DNA of 64,000 nucleotides from Silene latifolia (GCF_048544455.1 NC_133537.1:153710058-153774057), one strand, 5' to 3'. Positions 23,319 to 34,389 are shown, counted from the first letter of the stretch. The notes: generated by a model from the letters alone, not told the origin. A program made the numbers and translations.

Positions 23319-25027
23319 TGATGTGACTCCTATTTGCACACATTTAGTCCACTAATTAACCTAGTTCCTATGTTCTTTAGTATGCATTAGGGTCGTTTCT
23401 TGTCTTTAGCCGCCTTCTATGCGTATTCTATGAGGTTTGGTGTCCTTTTTAGGAGAAGAACACTAACCCGGTTAGACGGAGTGAAGCGGAGCTAAATTGA
23501 TATCACATAACGACCAAGCATCAAAGAGGAGGCTATTACCTAAGGCTCAAATCAATAAAACGAATAAATGGGCAATGACAACCGACTCCCGTGACCCCTT
23601 AAATGATCCCCACGGGTCTTGAAGCAGTCACAAGAAGAAGAACCAAGCAGTCCCATAATCCGGGCATCTCGACCTCAAGACAGGCTTCCAAGGCCATAAT
23701 CCGGCGTCCCGAGCCCATGACGGGCGGATCACAGAGCAGCACGAGCAAGTACTAAGCTAAGACGTGCATGTCCTTAAAGGATTTACAAGCTAGGACGTGC
23801 GTGGCCTCAAGGGACTTGCAAGGCACTAATCTTCTCTTAAGGACTTAATCATCATTTAAGCCCTTTGAAACCTTAATTCTTGTACTTAATCTTTAGTATA
23901 AATACCCCATTGTACTACCTAGCTAAAAACCAAGTTTTCTTAGATGAAACCAAGTTCTCTTAGATTAGATTAGGAGTAGATTAGAATAGATTATCCTTTA
24001 ATCTTTCCACAAAAGTACACATTAATCTTTCCTTAATTATTGTTCAAGCTTTATTGGGTAACTGAAGATTATTGGTTATTATTTGGAGATTTGACTACTC
24101 TTCATCAATTAATTAAGTTCTCTTCTATTATTCTTTCATTTCCGTTTGTCCATCTTAATGTTCGTATAACCTCCTTACCCTTTACTCTTTATTGTTTATT
24201 TCCTCACTTTTTGATCATGTTTATGCTTGTTAAGATGATTGAGACCATTGATAACATGTCTTCCATGATAATGAGTGAGTAGTTACTTAACTAGGATTAG
24301 TGGGGGATTAGGGGAGTCAATCATGGGATAGATTTATGCTTAATGAGTTCATATGAATGCTTGCTTATTGTTCTTCAACTTATGTATATATCATGTTTGA
24401 TGAAATCCTTGGTTGACAACCAAGCATGTTTTTCTTATCCTTTCAACAAGGCTTGTAAGATATAAACCAACTCAAGCCTTGTTAGACCTTACATATTGTT
24501 GAATAGAGAAAACCTAAGTCGATTTGTAAGTGTTGTAAAGTCTTAACCGACTCGGGTCCGAGACGTAAGTTTCCCTAAGAATTGGTTTATCATGCTTGTA
24601 GTTTAATAGGAAGAATTAAGTCGAATTGTAGGTGTTGTAAAGTCACAAACGACTCGGCTCCGGGACCCAAATCTTCTTATGAATTATAAGACATGAACTA
24701 ACTCAATTCCAACAATAATAATTGCTTGCATCTATATAACTCATTTATGCTATCTTACCATGATTCCCCTATGATCCTATGACATCCTAGTATCTTTATC
24801 ATTTGTTTACATCTTTTAATTTATTGCTTGTTTTACTTTATTGCTTTCATTAGTTTAGACTCATCAACTTCAAACCCCAAAAATTGTGACACTAACATAA
24901 ATTGAGATAGATAGACTTAGAACCCAAAGCACTCCGTCCCGTGGATCGACCTCGACTTAACCACTTACTAGTTGTTTGTTGAGAATATAATTGTGTTTGA
25001 TTGGGCGTGTGACGACAACGACCATCA
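23319..25027 (+). repeat. Athila-like LTR (3' copy), divergent
   Basis: About 1709 bp, starting TGATGTGACTCC and ending GACCATCA. It aligns by eye with 32324-34233, 38011-39920 and 60886-62639, for example around 'tagattagattaggagtaga' and 'ggatcgacctcgactta'. The AATCCG palindrome array is reduced to single half-motifs near 23676-23720. Confidence 0.85.
23897..23904 (+). promoter_or_regulatory. TATA box of Athila-like LTR
   Basis: TATAAATACCCCAT is shared with the other Athila-like LTRs (33166, 38853, 61544), always ahead of the same downstream block. It is a likely core promoter. Confidence 0.6.
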
Positions 25028-25790
25028 TGAACCTCCATATGTCTACGAAAAGGTAAATGTAAACTTTGCAGCGGAAAAAGCGATGTTTTAAAAACTTTGA
25101 TATCAAAAACCGCAGAGTCACTATATAACCCAAAAGTTTAGTCTAATAAAGTTTTTATACAAAATACAACTTAGCTAGATGAGCGGGATCCTAAACCCTA
25201 AATAAAGCACAATTATAAAAATAAGTACAATAATAAACTAGAACGAGGAAGATCATTCGTTTTAAGTACAACGCTCGCTAGCTCACACGTTTTCACCCCT
25301 AGAAGCAACACTATCACATGTCATTCATGTAAACATGAACGCCAACGTCAGTGGAGAGTAACTCAAGGTTCTCCCAGCCATATTATATCAAAACAAACAT
25401 AGATAGGAACATAATTAAGACAAAGCATACTGAATACAAGATATAAATAACATGACAGGAGAAAACAATGGTAAACATAGATCATACGTGTTAACATGGA
25501 TAACTTGATAGGTAATGTAAGAATGAACGATAAACATAAGTCAACATGAGTAGCATGATATAAGAAAACAAAAATGAATGACGAACATTGTGGACATGGG
25601 CCACCTGCGCGCCAGGCCAATTTGTGGACGTGTAGCAGGCTGAAAGCCACGCCCGGCGGCGTAAGAAATGTTTTCGACCGGATCGCTTTAGATCGGTCAG
25701 TTTTATCTCGGTGAAGGTCTCGAAACGATGCATAGATGTTCGGAGTCGCCACCAAGAAGTTATGGGATGCTTGGAAACCATTCGAATCCA
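25028..25790 (-). repeat. LTR-like segment related to 45521-46501
   Basis: On the minus strand the block around 25330-25400 (tggctgggagaaccttgag, then a stretch ending 'tttacatgaatgaca') matches 46137-46198 on the plus strand. The whole 25028-25500 follows the same order as the end of that LTR. It is therefore a minus-oriented relative, cut by the Athila-like LTR at 25027. Frames here are not convincing. Confidence 0.55.
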
Positions 25791-27764
25791 CTTTATACCT
25801 ATGTCAATCAAGGCAAAAAGCGGTGCTTGACATAGGTACTAAAGATAAGGAATCGTCCCTCTTTAGCATCCTATCGCTAGAATGACTCTCGTTCGCCTTG
25901 GATAAGGTCGTCAACTATCCAAAATTTCTATGTAAGAGGTGAGAGTACGTATTGGGAAGCCCTTTAATCAGACAACCTATCCCGCCCGCGGTAGCGGCCT
26001 CTACTGATCGATCTTGGTTGGTTAAGTGAAAAAGTTTATAAAACGGGTTAATTGCATGAATGCGGATCCACGAGTTTAAACCTAACACTTGAGATTTGCT
26101 ATGTCGGTTGTTTATCCAAGTATCAAATAATTGATGTTGAGTTGGATTTAATGTTGTTGCGCATGCAAGACGGAAATTAAACATCCATTTACCGAGTTAG
26201 GTTTATGCTGCTTAACATGATCTATTTGTCTTAAAAAAAGGGTGCTTTGAAATGCAAAATGAAAAATGCAGACTCATCGATCTGATCCCTCTTGTATCCG
26301 GGTTAACCGAAGTCGAGATCGTCCTTGACGAGTGTTGGAAAGGAAGAACGAGCAGCACCAGGCAACCTATTGAGGCGTGAGCTATAAGGCGATGCAAGGA
26401 AGCCTATCTTGGTTGTTAAAAATGTTTGTGAAAATGTTTGTAAAAGGGTGTTAAAACCCGTTTTTGTTGAAAAGGTCATTAAGACCGCTTTCGTGCTAAT
26501 ATGAAGAACGGGACTCAGAATAATTATCATTGTGTTGATAATATTCGTTGTTGGGTTCGGTTTTGCAAGCTTGACATGGATAGTTTTGTAAAATAAAAGA
26601 TGTAAAAATGTTGGTTATGAACTAATTATGTTAAGTTCATTGCTTTGTAAATAAACTGTAAAAAGTGCTTGATATGAACTAATGATATTAAGTTCATTGC
26701 TTTGTAATTAGTCAAAGTTTATCATCGTACTTGGGTTCAACCAACATGGTATGTAGAACCAAGGATGATTATCCATTTATGATTAATATGGTTTTTGCAA
26801 ATGTAAACAAATGAAAAGAGGGCTTTAAAATACTCTTTAAAAATGTAATTAACCAAATATTATCATCGAGTCACAGATTAAACTGTCATGGCATGAAGAG
26901 CCAAGGGTGAATATAATTCATGGTTAAAAATGCTTGTTGTAAAAATGATTTGAAATATTTGAAATGGTAAAAACCCATTCCAAATAAGAAATGAAAATGA
27001 AGGAAAGATGAACTCAAACACATTTGAGTTCTAACCTGGGATACCATAAGAGGCGCGAGCCACCTAGTTGTGACTATGGGCTTCTGATTTAGGTCAAAAC
27101 TCGGTTTTGGCTCAATTAATCCGTATTTTGGATCATGTTTTGAATGTTTTAGCATATTAGAGTCATAAAAATAGATAAAAAGGGCATGAAAGAAGTGGAT
27201 TAGTTACACCCTCATACTTACATGTTATATTGCTTGATGACAAATCGACACAGTGTAAAAAATCGTGAGTCGGAAAACTCGATTTAAAACCATTTTTTGT
27301 AAAGTATGGAGTGTTGCTTTGCTTTAGTGATGGTGTAGTTGGTCGAAGTGGTACGTTAAGTGATTTAATGCACGACGACAGTACCAAACAATGTGTATGA
27401 CTCGTATTTTCAATCAGTAGGTCAAAAATACGTGTCGTTTGTTGACTCGGGAAGTCGACGTCTAGAAATTTAAGGGTTAAAAGAGAGGGCGGACTCTCGC
27501 ATACCTTCAAATGGTGGCGTTTGAGAGATATTTTTAGAGGATTGTGTGGTTGTGTGCGTTTTGAGCGACATGGCCACATGGGCTACTTGAAGAGGCGCGA
27601 GCATGTCCGCAGGTCCTCAAGTTGTCTTGTCATTATCACGCATTTAGACTTGTGATTTGTTCTATCCTAGGATATGTAGGACATGATTTTTGTACATGAC
27701 CATCAAGTATACCGTGTATACGTAGCATGGAAGGTTTATGATGTTTTGCTTTTTGTGTTTGACT
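25791..27764. other. Unassigned repeat-like DNA, no gene
   Basis: No frame exceeds about 140 codons and none shows a recognisable domain. The sequence has a higher local GC content than its neighbours in places (25590-25700, 25970-26020) and contains two near repeats of 'aactaatgatattaagttcattgctttgtaa' type at 26620-26710. It could be the leader of a Gypsy element on the minus strand. I cannot assign it. Confidence 0.4.
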
Positions 27765-29037
27765 CCATTGGTCCCTTGATCTTCAAGTGGCACGCCTCCC
27801 AAGAACACCGTCTTCGTCGGAATGCCTTTCCGAATGGCAACGTCTTGAAGGAACTCCGGAATTAAAAAATATAGTAATGAAATTACATAGCTTTTGCATT
27901 ATACATATAAAATGGAAAAACTTAGTAAAAGTAAAAGTGATGCGAGATCACATTAAATTACAACCGTATCGAAATCCCCTTACATTACGGGAAATATCAA
28001 TAAAAAACTAAGGACATACTAAGATAGAATTACATAATTCAAAATTATATAAATAAAATATGACATTCATCAATGAAATATGCAGCATTATAATATGTAT
28101 CTAACATGCCAAGTTATGTGCCAAATCGCCCAATTTAAACTTATATCGTAAATATAACCTGGTTTTATGGAGATTCGCGATTTTTAACTTATTAAAATCG
28201 CAAAATAATACTAAAATCAATTTTTAGCCCAATTTAATTATCCTAACTCTCTTAGGACTCAAAAATTAGTCATCAGTCAATTTTTGACAACAATTCAACT
28301 TGGTATTACAATTATGCTCATATATGACCTTAAAAATTAAAACTTTTATTAAATAAATCCGAATTAAATTACAATAATTTAAAATTTTGAATTTTAATTT
28401 TTTGAACATTCTGGAATATTACAATGACACTCATAATGTCAAAAATCAAGGTTAAGAAAATCGAATTTATTTCGAGAAAAATATAGTTGCGATTTATCGG
28501 TTTTATCAAATAAAATATTTAAAGCATATGAACATCAATCTATTCAATGTTTCAAATTTAGATCTGATATGTGGGACATAAATTCAACCTAAAATAATTT
28601 TCTCAAGCTATGAAATTCGTTTAGCTATTTTTGCTAAAAATAGTCAATATTTATGACATTTTTACACCTAAAAATTCATAAACCATGCAAAATGAATCGT
28701 GTTCATCTCAAATGTTACACACAGTGAGTAAAATGTGCATGTGACAATATATTAAAATTTCAAGGCCTGTTTCAAAGTTTAACTATTTTTAGTCATTTAA
28801 ACACCATTTTACTCATTAAAATGTAATAAAATCACTAAAAATCTTTAAAATGAGCAATAATATACCATAAATCATCAAAATGACCTAAAATTACATTAGG
28901 ACCAGAATATATTAACATGCAAATAATTTCGTGATTTATCTAATAAATCGCAAAATACTAGTTTTATTTAGGTTACTAATAACTCGAAAAAACTATAAAT
29001 CGATTGTGCATGCAACATCCTATGGTCTGATACCAAT
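27765..29037 (-). mobile_element. Copia-2 leader fragment
   Basis: It matches the Copia-1 leader (9040-10492), sharing 'gcctttccgaatggcaacgt' like words and the block before the primer site. It is non-coding. Left of about 27765 the similarity fades, so gag and pol of this element are gone. Confidence 0.75.
29024..29035 (-). promoter_or_regulatory. Copia-2 primer binding site
   Basis: The plus strand ggtctgatacca reads TGGTATCAGACC on the minus strand, two bases from the LTR border. It differs from the usual TGGTATCAGAGC at the distal end. Confidence 0.75.
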
Positions 29038-29923
29038 TGAAAGTTCCATAAACCTTTATATTAGACTCTTCTAATAATGAAACTAATTTACTCATTAAAC
29101 TAGTGGTGGATCTAGTGCATGCATAACAAAATAAAAGAATTAAGAAGAAAACAATTTTCCTTACATTGTAGTAAGATCCGAAAATGGGCACAAGTAAGGT
29201 CTCCTACCTTCATTTGTTCTTGAACTAAAATTAGTGGATGATCCTCCAACCTCAAGTATAGAGATACTCCTTAAAAATTGAACCCAAGACTTTTACCCTT
29301 AAATCTAATTTATATATTAATTAGATAATAAATTAGATACCTTAAATAATATTTCTAATTTTATATTACTACTACCTTTTAGTAGTATATTTTGTTATTA
29401 GAAAAATAGGAACAATATTTTTTTAGCTACTAAAATTATTTTTAGAGTGAGAGAGAATAAAATTACACAAGACAATATTGTGAATTAGTTGAATGAAAAA
29501 TAAGAGCCAAGCACTTATTTTAGAGGGGAGGTGCCGATTTTGGAGGGTCAAGAGAAGGCCAATGCATGTCATTCACTTTTCATATTGTTCTTCACAAGAA
29601 GCTAGGTGTAAGGCTCCTTAGTATTAGGTCATCATTGTGTTTTATTTAACAATTAAATAAAATACCCACTATCCTATAAACCCTCAAATTTTTCGGTCCA
29701 TTTATTAAAATGGAGTCCATTTTATTTTGTCAATTTTGGCAATTGTATTATTGTGTGATATGTGACATAAAATGAGACATATGTCATTTTAATGCATACT
29801 TAACTTATTAAATATCATCATTTATAAAAAAAATCACATACAATAAATCAACTAGTAATTCATAATTACATGTAAATAAAATGGGTCATGTTAATATAAT
29901 CTACAACATTTTGTAATTATAAT
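29038..29923 (-). repeat. Copia-2 5' LTR, first piece
   Basis: It begins TGAAAGTTCC and resembles the other Copia LTRs (caccggt-type block, 'aaaatggagtccatttta'). It is interrupted at 29923 by the LINE. The remainder resumes after the poly-A tail at 43854. Confidence 0.85.
29906..29923 (+). repeat. LINE target-site duplication, left copy
   Basis: ACATTTTGTAATTATAAT (18 bp) recurs at 43854-43871 with one mismatch, directly after the poly-A tail. An 18-bp duplication is typical of target-primed LINE insertion. Confidence 0.9.
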
Positions 29924-29941
29924 CCTAATCTGGGGGGTGCC

Positions 29942-31894
29942 GTGAACAGAGTATCCTACAAGGATTCACTGAATCATGGTGCTTCCCCTTCATTGGCGAT
30001 TCATCAAGAACAGAATTTCTGGATTACAAATAATGCTGCGTTTGAGGAAGAGTCTGATGATGATACAGATGAAGAAGGCAACATGGACGACCCTACATGT
30101 CCTGTTATCCTTCTGACAAAAGAAGAAAAGAAGAAAATTAGAAGCCATTGGAAGGATACTCTCATCATCAAAATGTTTGACAAGAACATTGGGTATTTCA
30201 CGCTCTTCCGTCAATTGAAGAAGAAATGGTCGTTGAAAGGTGGTCTCACTCTGATGGATGTAGGACATGCCTATTTTGTGGCTCGTTTTACAAACAGAGA
30301 AGATTATGAATTTGTCATCACCCAGGGACCATGGATGATAGGTGACCATTATCTTACTATTAGAAAATGGGTACCTAACTTTATTGCGACTGATGAACCT
30401 ATCAAGCATCTAACAACATGGATTCGAATTCCTCATCTCTCAGTTGAATACTATCATGAGGATGTTTTGAGGAAAATTGGTGCCAAGGTAGGGAAGGTGA
30501 TAAGGATTGATAAACCCACTGCCCTTGCAGAGAGAGGACAATTCATCCATATGAGTGTAGAAGTTGATTTGTCCAAACCTTTATTATCCAAATTCAGAAT
30601 GAATGGAAGAGTATGGATTATTCAATATGAAGGTTTAAGACAGATTTGTTACAAATGTGGCAGATTAGGGCACAATGATGTCAATTGCCCGAGATTTTCC
30701 CAAAACCAAGATTCTGTGCAAATGGAGGAAGTCAATGGCAACATTAAGGAAAAGGAAGCAATGAACAAGAATGTACAAAAAATAGCTCCGGAAGAAGCTT
30801 ATGGGTCATGGATGCATGTTAAGAAACCAACAAGGAAGAAAAATACAATTGTGGACAATTCGAAGAAAGGAGGTGATCAGGTTGCACAACCTGTGAAACA
30901 GCCAGTCCAAATTTTGAAAAATCCTGCAAGAGCACAGGAGAATGGGTCTGGAACTAGACCTAACATAGGAGGTGAGCCCAGTGGGACCAATAAAAATCCT
31001 GTTCAATCCAAGGGTCAAACCATGATTCATAAGTCGGTCAATAGAACAGAGAGATCCAATACAAGACAGAGTCAAGGGTCTGGGTCAAGATTTGATGTCT
31101 TAAGACTTGAAGCTGATCAGAATCAGGAGATGGACATTCAGGAAGCAGGCAAGGGTCTACAAATCCCAACGGGGTTAAGTCAGAGCCAAGATGATGCCGC
31201 AGATAATCAAAAGTTATTTTGCTCTAGTCCAAAATCTTTATCAAATATTTCCATTGATATGGAAGATGTTGAAGACCAAAATACAAATCAAAGTATTTTA
31301 GGAAAAACCAACAATGAGATCTCCACAATCCGTAATTTGGGCACAAATAATATCTTGGAACCTATGATTACTCCTGTTATTAGGAAAGGAATAATTAATG
31401 AGTCAAACTTTGAGGAGTCCAATTTGGTGCAAATTCCTGTCATATCAGGAGAGGATATCTTGGCTAAGATCACGCCCCAAAGAAAATCACAACAGCCCAA
31501 ATCCATTCAGACTCCTACCAAATTCCCAAGATCTTCTATCCCTGATAAGGAGAATTCTGATCATAATAGGAAGGCTAACCTAGCTTATAAAATTACAAAA
31601 AAACCTATTCAAAAACCATCACGCCTAGCCCTCTCTTCACTAACCATCAACAATGAACAACGACTTCTCACAACTAACCATTCCCTTAACTCATTACTGC
31701 CATATCCCGCCATCACATCACCTTTTCATAGATACCCCAATGGAGAATCCGGTCATGTCGGTAGCACTAGCATTGACCCACAAGCTGGAGGTGGAAATCG
31801 AAGCCTTTCTCCCACCAAGGACGATAACACCAGACCTATTCATGGAGGTCAAGATACCATCACAGATAATGATGGTACTCAACAAATTGTCTGA
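29942..31894 (+). CDS. LINE ORF1: DUF4283 and zinc-knuckle RNA-binding protein
   Basis: The 650-codon open frame is uninterrupted. The first base triplet used here is GTG because the true N-terminus is probably missing; the first internal ATG is at 30083. The N-terminal half (about residues 60-215) resembles the plant L1 ORF1 domain DUF4283 (segments RQLKKKWSLKGG, DYEFVITQGPWMIGDHYL). A CCHC knuckle CYKCGRLGHNDVNC follows at about residue 236. The C-terminal 400 residues are polar and low in complexity. It would coat LINE RNA as a chaperone. It overlaps ORF2 in another frame. Confidence 0.88.
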   Translation: MNRVSYKDSLNHGASPSLAIHQEQNFWITNNAAFEEESDDDTDEEGNMDDPTCPVILLTKEEKKKIRSHWKDTLIIKMFDKNIGYFTLFRQLKKKWSLKGGLTLMDVGHAYFVARFTNREDYEFVITQGPWMIGDHYLTIRKWVPNFIATDEPIKHLTTWIRIPHLSVEYYHEDVLRKIGAKVGKVIRIDKPTALAERGQFIHMSVEVDLSKPLLSKFRMNGRVWIIQYEGLRQICYKCGRLGHNDVNCPRFSQNQDSVQMEEVNGNIKEKEAMNKNVQKIAPEEAYGSWMHVKKPTRKKNTIVDNSKKGGDQVAQPVKQPVQILKNPARAQENGSGTRPNIGGEPSGTNKNPVQSKGQTMIHKSVNRTERSNTRQSQGSGSRFDVLRLEADQNQEMDIQEAGKGLQIPTGLSQSQDDAADNQKLFCSSPKSLSNISIDMEDVEDQNTNQSILGKTNNEISTIRNLGTNNILEPMITPVIRKGIINESNFEESNLVQIPVISGEDILAKITPQRKSQQPKSIQTPTKFPRSSIPDKENSDHNRKANLAYKITKKPIQKPSRLALSSLTINNEQRLLTTNHSLNSLLPYPAITSPFHRYPNGESGHVGSTSIDPQAGGGNRSLSPTKDDNTRPIHGGQDTITDNDGTQQIV

Positions 31895-32323
31895 GGCTTT
31901 CTTGTCCTCTAATCTTTTGTATCCAAATATCCTTATGGATAGATACCCAAACCGGCTTAGTGAGCGTTCTCCGCTCAGTTTAATGACCTGGAACGTACAG
32001 GGGGCAGGAAGCCCTACTTTCATGGCTATGATAAAGGAGATTATCCGTGTCAACAAACCACAGGTGCTAGCTCTTGTAGAAACACATATAAGCGGTGAAG
32101 TTGCCCAACGAGTTTGTGACCGTATTAATTATGGAGGGAAAACAAGAGTAGAAGCTGAGGGATTTAGTGGTGGAATTTGGCTTTTCTGGAAGCCAGAAGA
32201 AGTGAGTGTCTTACCAATCATTCACCACACCCAGCACATTACGGTGGAGATAACTAGAATTGGAGAAATTCCCTGGTTTTTCACGGCGGTTTATGCGAGC
32301 CCTGACTCAGTTAAGAAGGAAGA
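31653..32323 (+). pseudogene. LINE ORF2, N-terminal endonuclease part
   Basis: This frame overlaps the end of ORF1. The conserved apurinic-type endonuclease begins with LMTWNVQGAGSP at about 31981 and includes the catalytic glutamate in LVETH (about 32077). A later start such as the ATG at about 31935 is as plausible as 31653. The reading stops making sense at 32324, where the Athila-like LTR begins. The phase on both sides of the insert agrees. Confidence 0.88.
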
Positions 32324-32845
32324 TGATGTGACCGTAATTAGCGCACATTTAGTCACCTAATTGAGCCTATTTTGCATACTATTATAACATTTCATGGCCA
32401 TTTTACCCGTCAAAACCTTCCTATTTGCTTTTCTATCGCATTTCATATGTTTTGTAGAAAAGGAGATAATAAGGCGGAAATTCCCGTCTTTCGTGCATAT
32501 TTGGAAGCTTATTGATGATATTAGATGGACTAGTATGAAGAGGAGGCAAGAATGATGACCAAAGATGTAGGAATAAAGTGTATGTAGAAGGATCAAGGGG
32601 TTAAAAGTAAGAATGACGAGAGGGAAGGCATTACAAGAAGAAATCGCTCAAAAACCGAACCAAGGGTTGCTCCTTTGGCTCTGAAAATATGCTAGATGGA
32701 ACGGCGTCGAAAAAACAAGTGATCTAGGCTTTTGAATCACTCCAATAGGAGTCCGGACGAGAAAATGACGTCCGTTTTACAATCCGAGCTCAAACAAAGA
32801 AGCTGTACAGCAATCCGCGCGTCTTACGCTGAAGACGCTCGTCCC

Positions 32846-33013
32846 CTGCTACAATCCGCTCGGATTGCTCCCAATCCGCTCGGATTCCCTTGGTACAATC
32901 CGAGCGTCCCTCCTTGGAATCCGCTCGGATTCCCCCTCAACAATCCGAGCGTCCCTCTCCTGAATCCGCTCGGATTGCACCGCCCACAATCCGTCCGTCC
33001 CGACTCTAATCCG
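32846..33013 (+). repeat. Palindrome array AATCCG-nn-CGGATT in Athila-like 5' LTR
   Basis: Five full motifs (AATCCGCTCGGATT four times, AATCCGCCCGGATT once) alternate with half-motifs such as AATCCGAGCGTCCC and AATCCGTCCGTCCC over about 165 bp. The arms are perfect inverted complements around two bases. The array ends about 150 bp upstream of the TATA box. Confidence 0.9.
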
Positions 33014-33165
33014 CCCGGATTCCTTTACTGACATAATTTCGTCCTTCAAGCTTCAATGAAAGACTCCTTCCTTCGAAAAATACCGGAGTCTCCCTGCTCA
33101 AATCTCAAAAGTGTAATTACTAGTTTAGCCCTTAGTTAACCTAATGCATCCCACCTAATTTCCAC

Positions 33166-33173
33166 TATAAATA
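33166..33173 (+). promoter_or_regulatory. TATA box of the 5' LTR
   Basis: CTATAAATACCCCATC, the same word as in the other three Athila-like LTRs. It is the probable promoter of the element. Confidence 0.65.
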
Positions 33174-34236
33174 CCCCATCTTTGTAATTAATCAAGCATG
33201 AAGTTTTTAGAGTAGAAAATCCTCCTTTAGATTAGATTAGGAGTAGATTAGAATAGATTACTCTTTAATCTTTCCACAAATTACACATTAATCTCTCTTT
33301 AATTATTGTTCAAGTTTATTATTCAAGTTTATTATTGGGTAATTGAAGATTATTGGGTTATTATTGGGAGATTGACAACCTTCCATCAATCATCAAGTTT
33401 CTTCTATTATTCTTTGCATTATTATTTGGATCATCTCAAGTTTGGTATAAATCCTTTACTCTTTACTCTTTATTGTTTATTTCCTCATTCTATTATCATG
33501 TTTATACTTGTTGTGATGATTGACACCATTAATGACATGTTTCCCATGATAATGAGTGAGTAGTTTCTTTAGCTAGGATTAGTGGGTAATTAGGGGAAAC
33601 CAACATGGGATTGATTCATGCTTAATCTAATATGTTCACATGATTAAATTGCTTGCTTGTTGTGATGTCAACTTTATGCACATGTTATGTTTGATGAAAT
33701 GCTAAGCCTATGAATCCTTGCATTTGCAACCATCTCTTATCTATTCAACTTGACTTGTAAGATATAAACCAACTCGAGTCTTGTTAGACCATGCATAGAA
33801 GTTGATTAGGAGGAAAGTAAGTCGACTTGTAGGTGTTGTACAATCTAATCGATTCGGCTCCGGGACCCAACTCTTCCTAAGAACCGTAAGACATAACCCA
33901 ACTCGGTTCCTCCACAACATTAATTGCTTGCAACCTTGTAAACATGTTTGTATGATCAACACCATGAATCCCCTATAACCCCATGATATCCTAGCACTTT
34001 TAATCAATTGTTTACATCTTTCCTTTTATTGCTCGTTCTACTTTATTGCTTGCATTAGTCTAGACACAACTACAAACCCAAACAAATTGTGACACTAGCA
34101 TAAATTGAGATAGATAGACTTAGAACCCAAAGCACACCGTCCCATGGATCGACCTCGACTTACCACTAACTAGTTGTATGTTGAGTATTATAAATGTGTT
34201 TTGATTGGGCGTACAACGACACGGCCACGATCAAAA

Positions 34237-34254
34237 TGGCGCCGTTGCCGGGGA
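34237..34254 (+). promoter_or_regulatory. Athila-type primer binding site (tRNA-Asp)
   Basis: TGGCGCCGTTGCCGGGGA lies three bases after the LTR end. It is the site known for Athila-like elements, complementary to the 3' end of tRNA-Asp. The identical word occurs at 62645. Confidence 0.88.
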
Positions 34255-34307
34255 TGGTGCTATGTGATTAAGTTCTTGCTTGTTTGTCTATTTTGATTGT
34301 GCTTTAA

Positions 34308-34331
34308 CCTTGAGGAACTTGTTCCTCAAGG
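34308..34331 (+). ncRNA. Leader hairpin downstream of primer site
   Basis: An 11-bp perfect inverted repeat (CCTTGAGGAAC, two bases, GTTCCTCAAGG) starts 54 bases after the primer site. A counterpart with 9-bp arms is at 62718-62743, about the same distance from its primer site. Because of the short centre the sequence is nearly self-complementary, which would favour RNA dimer formation. The role is inferred. Confidence 0.6.
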
Positions 34332-34389
34332 ATTGTTTTTACCGTTTTCTTGTAGTTTTCTTGTTTGTAGTTATATCTTTGTCCTAGTT

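Larger units (their letters stand above)
22571..25027 (+). mobile_element. Athila-like element, 3' fragment with 3' LTR
   Basis: About 22578-23318 matches the 3' interior of the non-autonomous element at 37265-38010. Shared blocks include 'ggggacgacccttcttcttg', 'gggggaattccgcgatcct' and the purine-rich 'tttggggat' before the LTR. The LTR 23319-25027 follows. There is no 5' part or coding region. The left border coincides with the truncation of the Gypsy-2 LTR, so a deletion or recombination joined the two. Confidence 0.8.
32324..34233 (+). repeat. Non-autonomous Athila-like element, 5' LTR
   Basis: TGATGTGACC to CACGATCA, 1910 bp. It holds the AATCCG palindrome array, a TATA box at 33166 and the block 'gattaggagtagattagaat' downstream of it. 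Open frames within it (for example a proline-rich one over the palindromes) recur in the other LTR through identity and are not genes. Confidence 0.95.

Noticed and set aside
27163..27579. 138-codon minus-strand frame in unassigned DNA
   Set aside because: No motif, no family resemblance and no supporting context; length alone is weak in this setting.
32732..33031. Proline-rich frame over the AATCCG array, repeated at 38419-38745
   Set aside because: Product of translating a palindrome array in duplicated LTRs; there is no independent support.
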